Both the position numbers and the translations under genes were made by a program. Below the pieces are notes generated by a model, which searched no databases, had not been told where the DNA came from, and was given only the letters and a program-made list of their open reading frames with translations. A stretch of DNA of 6,415 nt, from assembly GCA_030673735.1 (NCBI GenBank), contig DAOVIK010000097.1, positions 1 through 6,415 of the forward strand. Reading direction: 5' to 3'. Numbering within the stretch: the stretch's first letter is position 1; each line of letters starts with the position of its first letter. Source of the stretch: Anaerolineae bacterium. Its GTDB lineage: Bacteria; Chloroflexota; Anaerolineae; Anaerolineales; E44-bin32. Below, piece by piece: positions 1 through 5,342 of this stretch.

Positions 1-210
1 CCGCCCCAGGATGGCCCGGGCGTTGACATGGATTTGGCTGTCGGAAAGAAAGCTCTGACCCGGCTTGCGTGCCAATCCACATCGCAGTGGGAAAGGCGAT
101 GCCCAAGAAGAGTCACCTTGTGATCGATTTGCATTATCAGAATTGCATCTTGGGTTATAGCCAAACGGGGTATGGAAGATATCGAAGGGCGGGAGATGGG
201 GAGCCAGGGA
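1..210. other. Downstream flank with no supported gene
   Basis: This follows the stop of the last kinase gene. I see no recognisable coding sequence, tRNA or strong terminator. A minus-strand frame is open from an ATG at 134 to the window edge but has no ribosome binding site and no family likeness. TATAAC near 155-160 on the minus strand could be a -10 element without a matching -35. Confidence 0.4.
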
Positions 211-891
211 TCAAGATTCCCGCAAATTCCAACCATTGACACGCGCTACCTCAGCAGGCTCGAATAGGACTTCCTCCTTGCCAGCTAGCTTGTCTTGGAT
301 CTTGGAGACGATCAGATCAAGATGGGAATCATGGGAGACGTAATCGAGGTCATCGGCGGGAACTATCAAGACCGGACAAAGCATGAAGGTAGCAATCCAG
401 GCTTCGTAAAGATCGTTGAGTTGGCTCAGGTAGTCAGACTTTATGTCTCGTTCGTAATCCCGACCGCGGAGCGAGATTCGATCAAGCAACGTGTCTACAG
501 AGGCGCGCAGGTAGACAACCAGATCGGGTGGAGGGAGAAACTCCGTCAATACCTGGTAAAGATCTCGATAGGATCTGTAATCGCGGGAGGCAATGCAGTT
601 CTGCAGGTGCAGATTGTGTGCGAAGATCTCCGCATCTTCGTACACACTGCGATCTTGAATGGCGCAGGTTGGGTGATCAACCAGTTGCCGGTGAATTCGC
701 AAGCGTCGAGTGAGAAAGAAGACCTGGCTGTGGAAGCCCCAGGTCTCCATGTCGCGGTAGAAATCTGCCAGATATGGATTCTCCTCCTCGGGCTCAAAGA
801 ACGGCTTCCAGCCGAGGCTCTTGCCCAACAGAGCCACAAGGGAGGATTTCCCTACGCCGATGTTTCCAGCCACCGCGATCCACTTCTTCAT
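211..891 (-). CDS. Deoxynucleoside kinase, deoxyadenosine/deoxycytidine kinase-like
   Basis: This 226-residue protein is predicted to phosphorylate deoxynucleosides to dNMPs with ATP or another NTP in cytoplasmic salvage. Visible motifs are the P-loop GNIGVGKSS at residues 9-17, the FEPEEENPY segment at 32-40 (Glu33 is the likely general base), the QDRSVYED substrate motif at 79-86 (Asp80, Arg81) and the Arg-rich LID LRGRDYERD at 141-149. The pattern, including YEAWI and CPVLIV near the C-terminus, resembles B. subtilis Dck more than Dgk. Length is normal apart from a roughly 20-residue C-terminal tail. The start is well supported: GGAGGA at 903-898 lies 6 nt before the ATG. It is the last gene of the run, 49 bp after the Dgk-like gene. 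The family is secure; the preferred nucleoside (dA, dC or both) is inferred from resemblance only. Confidence 0.92.
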   Translation of the reverse strand: MKKWIAVAGNIGVGKSSLVALLGKSLGWKPFFEPEEENPYLADFYRDMETWGFHSQVFFLTRRLRIHRQLVDHPTCAIQDRSVYEDAEIFAHNLHLQNCIASRDYRSYRDLYQVLTEFLPPPDLVVYLRASVDTLLDRISLRGRDYERDIKSDYLSQLNDLYEAWIATFMLCPVLIVPADDLDYVSHDSHLDLIVSKIQDKLAGKEEVLFEPAEVARVNGWNLRES

Positions 892-941
892 CTCGCATCC
901 TCCAACAGTGATGATGCTTCAGGAACCCCCCAGCGCACCAT
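888..941 (-). CDS. Possible 17-codon coupling mini-ORF between the two kinases
   Basis: On the minus strand an ATG at 941-939 overlaps the Dgk-like stop as TGATG. It opens a 17-codon frame, MVRWGVPEASSLLEDAR, whose TGA at 890-888 overlaps the Dck-like ATG as ATGA. A strong Shine-Dalgarno, AAAGGAGG (953-946), sits 4 nt upstream of this ATG, a slightly short spacer. The Dgk-like gene ends there, so that site has no other evident user. The peptide resembles nothing I recognise. The arrangement suggests a translated bridge that hands ribosomes from one kinase to the other. The alternative is a chance open frame in a 49-bp gap, since the Dck-like gene has its own ribosome binding site. Confidence 0.3.
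   Translation of the reverse strand: MVRWGVPEASSLLEDAR
898..903 (-). promoter_or_regulatory. Ribosome binding site of the Dck-like kinase
   Basis: GGAGGA on the minus strand with a 6-nt spacer to the ATG at 891. It decides the start of the Dck-like kinase. It lies inside the 17-codon mini-ORF described at 888-941, so ribosomes translating that mini-ORF would pass over it. Confidence 0.75.
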
Positions 942-1585
942 CAAACCTCCTTTGAAGCTTCAAATGGCAGCTTGGGTTGAATAGGCGGTTTCTCCAAGGA
1001 TTGCCGTATCTGGTTTTCGATACTCGTCAGATCCTTCCCGTTGGCCACGAAATCCAACGAACTCGAATCGATGGTTAGCAAGCGAGTGGTCATGTAATTG
1101 CCATAGTGGTCTTCGTATGCCCGATTGAGGGCATCGATGTAGTCGCGGTCCATATCCCGTTCGTAGGTCCGATCGCGCAAGGCAATGCGCTTGAGGGCAA
1201 TATCTGTCTCGACGCGCAAGTAAACGATCAGGTCGGGGATCGGGATGCGCTCCGCAAGTGCATCGTGGACGAGCTGGTAGGTTGCGAGTTCATCGCCAGA
1301 AAGATTGAGTTGCGCGAAGAGCGCGTCCTTCTCGAACGTATAGTCTGCGATCAAGTTGCCGCGAGCAATGGACTGGGGGACGGATTGGCACTGCTGGCGA
1401 TAGCGGCTGAGGAGAAAGCAAATCTGTGTTTGGAATGCGTAGCGTTGCCGATCGTCGTAGAACTTGGATAGGAATGGATTCTCTTCGAATTCCTCCAATA
1501 GAAGCTCGGCGTCGAGGAGTGGATGGAGCAATCGTCCTAGGGTGGTCTTTCCGACGCCGATCACTCCCTCTATGGCTAGATACAT
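941..1585 (-). CDS. Deoxynucleoside kinase, deoxyguanosine kinase-like
   Basis: A 214-residue kinase of the same family as its downstream neighbour but clearly divergent from it. From the chosen ATG it reads MYLAIEGVIGVGKTTL, with the P-loop GVIGVGKTT at 7-15, an LEEFEENPFL segment at 30-39 (Glu31/Glu32 near the expected base), ADYTFEKD at 80-87 where the neighbour has QDRSVYED, and the LID RDRTYERD at 137-144. The IAxEG start and the ADY motif match the B. subtilis Dgk pattern, so deoxyguanosine (perhaps also deoxyadenosine) is the expected substrate. The frame could begin at a GTG at 1624, adding 13 residues, but neither start has a good Shine-Dalgarno. I prefer the ATG because family members begin just before the P-loop strand. 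A tail after the core contains QPKLPF (203-208). An 85-bp gap separates it from the upstream gene. Confidence 0.9.
   Translation of the reverse strand: MYLAIEGVIGVGKTTLGRLLHPLLDAELLLEEFEENPFLSKFYDDRQRYAFQTQICFLLSRYRQQCQSVPQSIARGNLIADYTFEKDALFAQLNLSGDELATYQLVHDALAERIPIPDLIVYLRVETDIALKRIALRDRTYERDMDRDYIDALNRAYEDHYGNYMTTRLLTIDSSSLDFVANGKDLTSIENQIRQSLEKPPIQPKLPFEASKEV
951..964. repeat. 14-bp perfect palindrome at the end of the Dgk-like gene
   Basis: TTTGAAGCTTCAAA is a perfect palindrome in the last codons of the Dgk-like gene (Phe-Glu-Ala-Ser). On the minus-strand transcript it ends at, and its last three A overlap, the AAAGGAGG ribosome binding site of the mini-ORF. In RNA it could form a 5-bp stem with a small loop next to that site. 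It may equally be a coincidence of codon choice. Confidence 0.35.
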
Positions 1586-1670
1586 GAGATTTGCTCTAGT
1601 TATTGGAATGGCCCAAGCATACACATTTTTCTTGGATGCGCAAATGTTGGGGATAATACCGAGGTTACCC
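1586..1670 (-). other. Leader gap ahead of the kinase pair, with a weak hairpin
   Basis: This is the longest intergenic stretch in the run. On the minus strand it begins with a possible hairpin, GGGGTAA pairing with TTATCCCC across an 8-nt loop and one bulged T (1671-1649), directly after the stop of the upstream gene. No U-tract follows, so it is not a convincing intrinsic terminator. AT-rich hexamers such as TATTAT (1658-1653) could be a -10 element, but I see no good -35 at the right spacing. It is the most plausible place for an internal promoter or processing site. Confidence 0.25.
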
Positions 1671-2654
1671 CTATATATGGCGTGCTATTTGGAGCAGTTC
1701 ATTGATTGGGCGCAAGGCATTGACCTGAACGATTGAGTCCGTACCGGGCTGGTGGCGGACATGTATTGCTTGCTTTGCGTGTGATCTTGGCTTGGCGACA
1801 CGCTCAAGCTCACGCTTGGTCAGCCAGCCCACGAGCAGAAGTTTTGGCTCATAGAACCATAGGTTCGACCACGAGCTGCGTGTGACAAACCACTCTGTAC
1901 TCCGGGCTGGACTCTGAATCCGCACCGAGGCTTTTGGCATGCGTATGGTATGCAGATGAAGGAGGTTGTGCCAGGTCGTGCTGATTTGCTTCGATTGCTT
2001 TGCTGGAATGGTTACGCGTTCGATCTCAGCGCTACGATCTGCCGATACCCCCAAGAGTTCAAGATCGAGGAGATCATTGTCGGGATTGGTCAGGATCAGC
2101 TTTCCCAAGGGTTGCCAGGGACGCTGTTGTCGCCAAGTTGTGCGAGGGGGTATGGCGAGCAGGGAGGTCCTTTCCCTGGCATCGGTTCTGCGCCTGATTT
2201 CAGAATGGCCATAGCAGATCGTCGCGAGCAGGAAGCTGTATGCGAGGAGATCACCTGGCGACAGACGTTCGGATGCCGCGTGCGCGAGAGTTACTGGTAT
2301 TTCGGTTTGACGCAGCAACTGGGGATTGCGCGCCAGTTTGCGGATGTAGCTACGATTGGAGATCAAATGGTTAACGAGGTGCAGTTGCCTACCACCGAGT
2401 GTGATCTGTTGGACGTGAGGATCGGTGAGGGGTGCGACAGGCGAGAGGCCATGAGGCACCATCTCTGATGTAAGCCAGCGGCGGAGCGCAACAGTGGCTA
2501 TGGCATCTACACAGAGGCGGCGCAGGTGAGAAATGGATACACGAGATCGGGTCATGAATAGGCGCAGATGTGATCGGCATGTGAAAGCGATGCCAGCCGA
2601 AATCAATTCCGGGCTACATGGAAGCTGTGTGAAGTCGGATACGCCGACGCTCAT
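1671..2654 (-). CDS. Unrecognised protein coupled to the DNA methyltransferase; candidate restriction partner
   Basis: I do not recognise this 327-residue protein with certainty. The ATG at 2654 overlaps the methyltransferase TGA as ATGA, which strongly favours translational coupling. The open frame extends upstream to 2762 without a useful ribosome binding site, and an internal ATG at 2555 also lacks one. The protein is basic and soluble, with no signal peptide or membrane span. It has a likely helical segment (residues 45-62), a short strand-like stretch GGRQLHLVNHLIS (87-99), a hydrophobic DLLAYSFLLATICYG (135-149) and a C-terminal NLWFYEPKLLLVGWL (264-278). The last segment resembles the aromatic-rich VGW strand seen in some nuclease-like proteins next to methyltransferases. 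A restriction endonuclease is a reasonable guess from position, but no clear (D/E)xK motif is visible. It could instead be a specificity or regulatory partner. Confidence 0.7.
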   Translation of the reverse strand: MSVGVSDFTQLPCSPELISAGIAFTCRSHLRLFMTRSRVSISHLRRLCVDAIATVALRRWLTSEMVPHGLSPVAPLTDPHVQQITLGGRQLHLVNHLISNRSYIRKLARNPQLLRQTEIPVTLAHAASERLSPGDLLAYSFLLATICYGHSEIRRRTDARERTSLLAIPPRTTWRQQRPWQPLGKLILTNPDNDLLDLELLGVSADRSAEIERVTIPAKQSKQISTTWHNLLHLHTIRMPKASVRIQSPARSTEWFVTRSSWSNLWFYEPKLLLVGWLTKRELERVAKPRSHAKQAIHVRHQPGTDSIVQVNALRPINELLQIARHI

Positions 2655-3487
2655 TTGGCAGATGGCTCGTGGCGAAACTGGAGGCAGTAGTGGTGAAAAG
2701 TATTGCTTACCCAGGCGTTGCCCATGCCATACGGCGCCAGGCGGATATCGTCTTGGCACCATATGCGCTCGTCCTTCAACGTATAGATCTCAGACAATTG
2801 CCGTGCTAGATCCCACGCCAGTGGATAGATCCTTCCCCCCTTCTTGATGTTCTTGACGATGATCGTCATATACGCCTTAGCCCGAAGAACATCGCGCAGC
2901 TTGGAGTAGATAGTCACTAATCTGCGCAGGAATTCATCGTAGTCGTGGATATTGCCTAGGTCGGCCTCATCGTCGGAATATGTCTGGTCCAGGTCGGAGG
3001 CTTCTCGCCGGCGTTTCTGGGTTTCAGCACCGCGCGCGTGCAGTATGTCCCAATACGGAGGCGAAGTGAGCACATAATCGATCGTTGGCAGGTCAAGCTC
3101 GTCCAAAAGTGTGGCATCATGGTTGATCACTTCGGCGCGCAATTCAGCCGTTTTATCGCCCAGTTTCTCCTGTTCAGCGTCCACGATTTCAGCGGCCATG
3201 GTGGCATACTCGGGGTTGAGCTCGATACCGATTGAATGCCGTCCCGAGCGCAAGCATGCGCAAAGCGTGGATCCAGTGCCCACCATCGGGTCGAGAACGA
3301 CTTGACCCCGCTTGGTAAAGAATTCCACGAACTCTTGCGCCATGGTCTCAGGGAATTTAGCGGGGTGCTGCTTGACCTCACGACGTCTGGGAGGTGGGCT
3401 ATGGATGAACCAGGATTTCTGGAATTTTAGCCATTGCTTGGGTGTGAGATCGTTGAGGCGGTTGCGAAAAGGACGCTTAGGGGCCAT
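2651..3487 (-). CDS. DNA (cytosine-N4 or adenine-N6) methyltransferase, TSPPY type
   Basis: This 278-residue enzyme is predicted to transfer methyl from S-adenosylmethionine to an exocyclic amino group in DNA. In order it shows a motif X-like HPAKFPETM (41-49), the SAM-binding motif I DPMVGTGSTL (66-75), the acidic GIELNPEY (87-94) and the catalytic motif IV TSPPYW (141-146). SPPY is more typical of N4-cytosine enzymes, though some N6-adenine enzymes carry it. Motifs X and I precede IV, with no large separate target-recognition domain; the 155-190 region is the likely recognition insert. The ATG at 3487 is preferred over one at 3505 because GAGGA at 3497-3493 lies 5 nt upstream. The start overlaps the end of the lipoprotein gene by 11 bp, and the stop overlaps the next gene as ATGA. 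It is probably the modification half of a restriction-modification pair, or a solitary methylase. Confidence 0.92.
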   Translation of the reverse strand: MAPKRPFRNRLNDLTPKQWLKFQKSWFIHSPPPRRREVKQHPAKFPETMAQEFVEFFTKRGQVVLDPMVGTGSTLCACLRSGRHSIGIELNPEYATMAAEIVDAEQEKLGDKTAELRAEVINHDATLLDELDLPTIDYVLTSPPYWDILHARGAETQKRRREASDLDQTYSDDEADLGNIHDYDEFLRRLVTIYSKLRDVLRAKAYMTIIVKNIKKGGRIYPLAWDLARQLSEIYTLKDERIWCQDDIRLAPYGMGNAWVSNTFHHYCLQFRHEPSAK

Positions 3488-4439
3488 TTGGTTCCTCGGG
3501 AGCATCCGGGGTAAGAGTTTCGGTGGGAGCGGGGATAAGGCTTCTGACGATCAGATCATCGAAGGCGACGGAGGTTTGGCCGGCATTTCCGGAAAAGATG
3601 TAAAGCCCGAGCGAGCCCATGGTAAGGCTGCTGTCACGTGCGCTGAATGTTTCCACCTGGTTGATGAAGAATCGAAACTGATTGCCTTCTGCCCACACGG
3701 CCAATTGGTTTTGCTCGGGAGGTCCCGGGACGACGATATCGGTTTGATCACGCGGAACAAGCGCGTATGCGGTATCTCCCAAAATGCGAGTAACCCGTAC
3801 ACCACCCTCACAGCGAAGGCCAAAGCGATAATGCCCCGCCGCTGAATTGACGCGGAACATCAAGCCGAATTCATCGCCGCTGCTGCATATTTCCGCTCGC
3901 AGGTTGATTTCAATGTAGAAATTCGTCAGAGTGGGAATAGGGACCGTTGCGAAACGCCAGGCGCCTGGCCGGCGCGTAGCGATTGTCAGGCGCCCAGAGG
4001 ATAGGGCGGTGGCCCCGTAGAAATCCTCATCCAAGTCCCAGCCACGATCTTCCTCGAAGTCATCTTCGAAGATGATTTCCCCCATCCCAATATCAATTTC
4101 GCTTGTCGGAGGCGGAGCGACAGGGGGAGTCCAAGTGGTGGTTGGGATCAAGGTAGGAATGACGAAGGTGGGTGTCTCCGTCGCCGGAAGTGGACTTGGG
4201 GTTGCTGTGGGCAGTGGATTCAGATTCAGGCACCCCGCAAGGATGGCCGTCAAGAGCGGCATGATGAGCAGCAGGCTGCGCGAAAGCACTCGTATACCGG
4301 CAGGTCTTGCTGGTCTTGTGTGAGATGGGTTTGGGCGATCAGGCATGACCGCACTCACTGGCACGGGATTTCCGTCGGGTGAATCAATTCGAGATCCTCC
4401 CTTGACGTTGCGAATATCCGGTGCAGGCGTGGTGGACAT
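3477..4439 (-). CDS. Secreted lipoprotein with a Thr/Pro linker and a ConA-like beta-sandwich domain
   Basis: A predicted exported lipoprotein of unknown ligand. A hydrophobic segment at residues 55-69 ends in the lipobox LAGC (Cys70). A Thr/Pro-rich linker follows (76-112), then one globular domain (about 121-300) starting FEDDFEEDRGW and ending VAFDDLIV, the outline of a concanavalin A/LamG-like or DUF1080-like beta-sandwich. A short Thr/Pro tail closes the protein. As called it has 320 residues, but about 54 residues before the signal is long for a lipoprotein. The ATG at 4346 (residue 32) would give a more normal signal peptide with an Arg-rich n-region. Neither start is settled: GAGGT lies 14 nt before the first ATG. 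Cys185 and Cys210 match a cysteine pair in the upstream paralogue. No catalytic residues are recognisable; ligand binding or adhesion is more likely than catalysis. Confidence 0.8.
   Translation of the reverse strand: MSTTPAPDIRNVKGGSRIDSPDGNPVPVSAVMPDRPNPSHTRPARPAGIRVLSRSLLLIMPLLTAILAGCLNLNPLPTATPSPLPATETPTFVIPTLIPTTTWTPPVAPPPTSEIDIGMGEIIFEDDFEEDRGWDLDEDFYGATALSSGRLTIATRRPGAWRFATVPIPTLTNFYIEINLRAEICSSGDEFGLMFRVNSAAGHYRFGLRCEGGVRVTRILGDTAYALVPRDQTDIVVPGPPEQNQLAVWAEGNQFRFFINQVETFSARDSSLTMGSLGLYIFSGNAGQTSVAFDDLIVRSLIPAPTETLTPDAPEEPNGP
3493..3497 (-). promoter_or_regulatory. Ribosome binding site of the methyltransferase
   Basis: GAGGA on the minus strand, 5 nt before the ATG at 3487 and inside the last codons of the upstream lipoprotein gene. 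It decides between the two nearby ATGs and ties methyltransferase translation to the lipoprotein message. Confidence 0.65.
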
Positions 4440-4456
4440 GTTCTGCGCGGGCTACC

Positions 4457-5329
4457 TCAGGGCGCGAGTATCCAAAGCGCGAAATTATCAAAGAGTACTT
4501 TCAGGTTTAGCGTTTCTGCCGCGCTGGCAAAGATGCCGAACCTGCCCTGAGGGTAGTCGTTGTCTTCGATCGGGTCCTCCGTCAGGAGCGTGCCGTTGAC
4601 GAACAAGTACAGCTCATCGCCATCGGCGAAAACCCCGATACGGTTGGTAGCATTCGGGCCCTTATTGATGGCATCGGTGTATGCCCAATTGAGGAGCACT
4701 TCCGGAAGTGTGTTGAAGTCAATGAACTTCCTTAGCCGGTACTCACCATTGCATGCGACCTCAAAGACGTATGATTGGTCGTAATTAACACCGGCAACAC
4801 GAACAGCCATCCCCCCGGAATCCCTGCCCGAGCATGCTCCAATGGTTGCGTCGATCTCGGCGTAGAAATTCACCTCTGTACGCACAGAGGCGCTATAGGT
4901 AATGATGAAATTGGTGAGTTTGTCGATGGCGGCGAACGCCTCACCTTCAAAGTTGAGCGAAACGCCATCATCTTCATAGCCATTGAACCAGCGCCCGGGA
5001 GTGCTGAAGTCGTCGCGATAATCGGGATTGGCAAGATCCAGCTCGTTGCGAGGATCCTCGGGTCCCGCTGTGGGCGTCGCGGTCACGGTCGCGGTGGCTG
5101 TTGCTGTCGCTGTCGGTGATGATTCGGGCGTAGGTGTCTCTTCGGCTGGCGTCGCTGTTTCGGGGGCTGTTGTAGCACTGGGTTGAATGGGCGGAAGCGC
5201 GGTAAGGGTGCCAGCGACCATCGTTGCGACGCGATCCTCGTGTGAGAGTGGGGATGATCGTGTGCATGCCCCCAATACGAAGAGAAGTGCGAGCAGCACG
5301 AAAGTCAGATTTCGGCGGAAGGTAACCAT
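4457..5329 (-). CDS. Secreted lipoprotein, paralogue of the downstream lipoprotein
   Basis: A 290-residue predicted lipoprotein. It has a textbook signal peptide: basic n-region MVTFRRN, hydrophobic core FVLLALLFVL and lipobox LGAC with Cys22. Residues 46-92 are a low-complexity Thr/Ala/Pro linker including alternating Thr-Ala repeats. The rest (about 104-290) is one beta-rich domain, from DDFSTPGRW to VLFDNFALW. It shares with the next gene the DDF..W start, NFYxEI, a CSGxD turn, FxxxCxGxxR, an AxGxxxxxFxN strand pair and the FD(N/D) ending. Cys166 and Cys193 are the candidate disulfide. This is the ConA/LamG-like pattern; the ligand is unknown. The start is firm: GGAGG (5342-5338) lies 8 nt upstream and overlaps the end of the dehydrogenase gene. 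The two genes are 13 bp apart, so they are probably co-transcribed. Confidence 0.82.
   Translation of the reverse strand: MVTFRRNLTFVLLALLFVLGACTRSSPLSHEDRVATMVAGTLTALPPIQPSATTAPETATPAEETPTPESSPTATATATATVTATPTAGPEDPRNELDLANPDYRDDFSTPGRWFNGYEDDGVSLNFEGEAFAAIDKLTNFIITYSASVRTEVNFYAEIDATIGACSGRDSGGMAVRVAGVNYDQSYVFEVACNGEYRLRKFIDFNTLPEVLLNWAYTDAINKGPNATNRIGVFADGDELYLFVNGTLLTEDPIEDNDYPQGRFGIFASAAETLNLKVLFDNFALWILAP
5066..5113 (-). repeat. Thr-Ala repeat codons in the lipoprotein linker
   Basis: About 16 codons alternate mostly ACN and GCN and encode TATATATATVTATPTA in the linker of the first lipoprotein. The codons vary in the third position, so the pattern is kept at protein level rather than as an exact DNA repeat. 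This kind of linker holds the folded domain away from the membrane and is frequent in Chloroflexota exported proteins. Confidence 0.7.
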
Positions 5330-5337
5330 CAGCCATT

Positions 5338-5342
5338 CCTCC
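5338..5342 (-). promoter_or_regulatory. Ribosome binding site of the first lipoprotein
   Basis: GGAGG on the minus strand, 8 nt before the ATG at 5329. It immediately follows the TGA (5345-5343) of the threonine dehydrogenase gene, in a TGAGGAGGAA context, so termination of one gene places ribosomes on the next. An ATG at 5336 in another frame is too close to use it. Confidence 0.7.

Noticed and set aside
23..51. TTGACA on the plus strand resembling a -35 box
   Set aside because: No -10-like hexamer occurs at the right distance, and no plus-strand gene follows.
1..134. Minus-strand frame open from an ATG at 134 to the window edge
   Set aside because: Only 44 codons are visible, there is no ribosome binding site, and the residues match no family. 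It could be the start of a next gene but cannot be supported.
189..223. Inverted repeat GCGGGA/TCCCGC around the stop of the last kinase gene
   Set aside because: A 6-bp stem with a 23-nt loop and no U-tract is too weak to call a terminator.
295..984. Long plus-strand open frame (229 codons) across both kinase genes
   Set aside because: It lies opposite clear P-loop kinase genes, has no family likeness or ribosome binding site, and spans the junction of two real genes. It is an antisense shadow.
1950..2468. Plus-strand open frame of 172 codons opposite the unrecognised gene
   Set aside because: I weighed which strand codes here. The minus frame is longer and is joined to the methyltransferase by ATGA; the plus frame has no coupling and no recognisable motif.
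3312..3845. Plus-strand open frame of 177 codons opposite the methyltransferase and lipoprotein
   Set aside because: It crosses the boundary of two well-supported minus-strand genes and shows no domain pattern.
4060..4075. 16-bp perfect palindrome TCATCTTCGAAGATGA
   Set aside because: It falls in codons for the acidic FEDDFEED segment of the lipoprotein. Alternating Asp, Glu and Phe codons readily make such palindromes.
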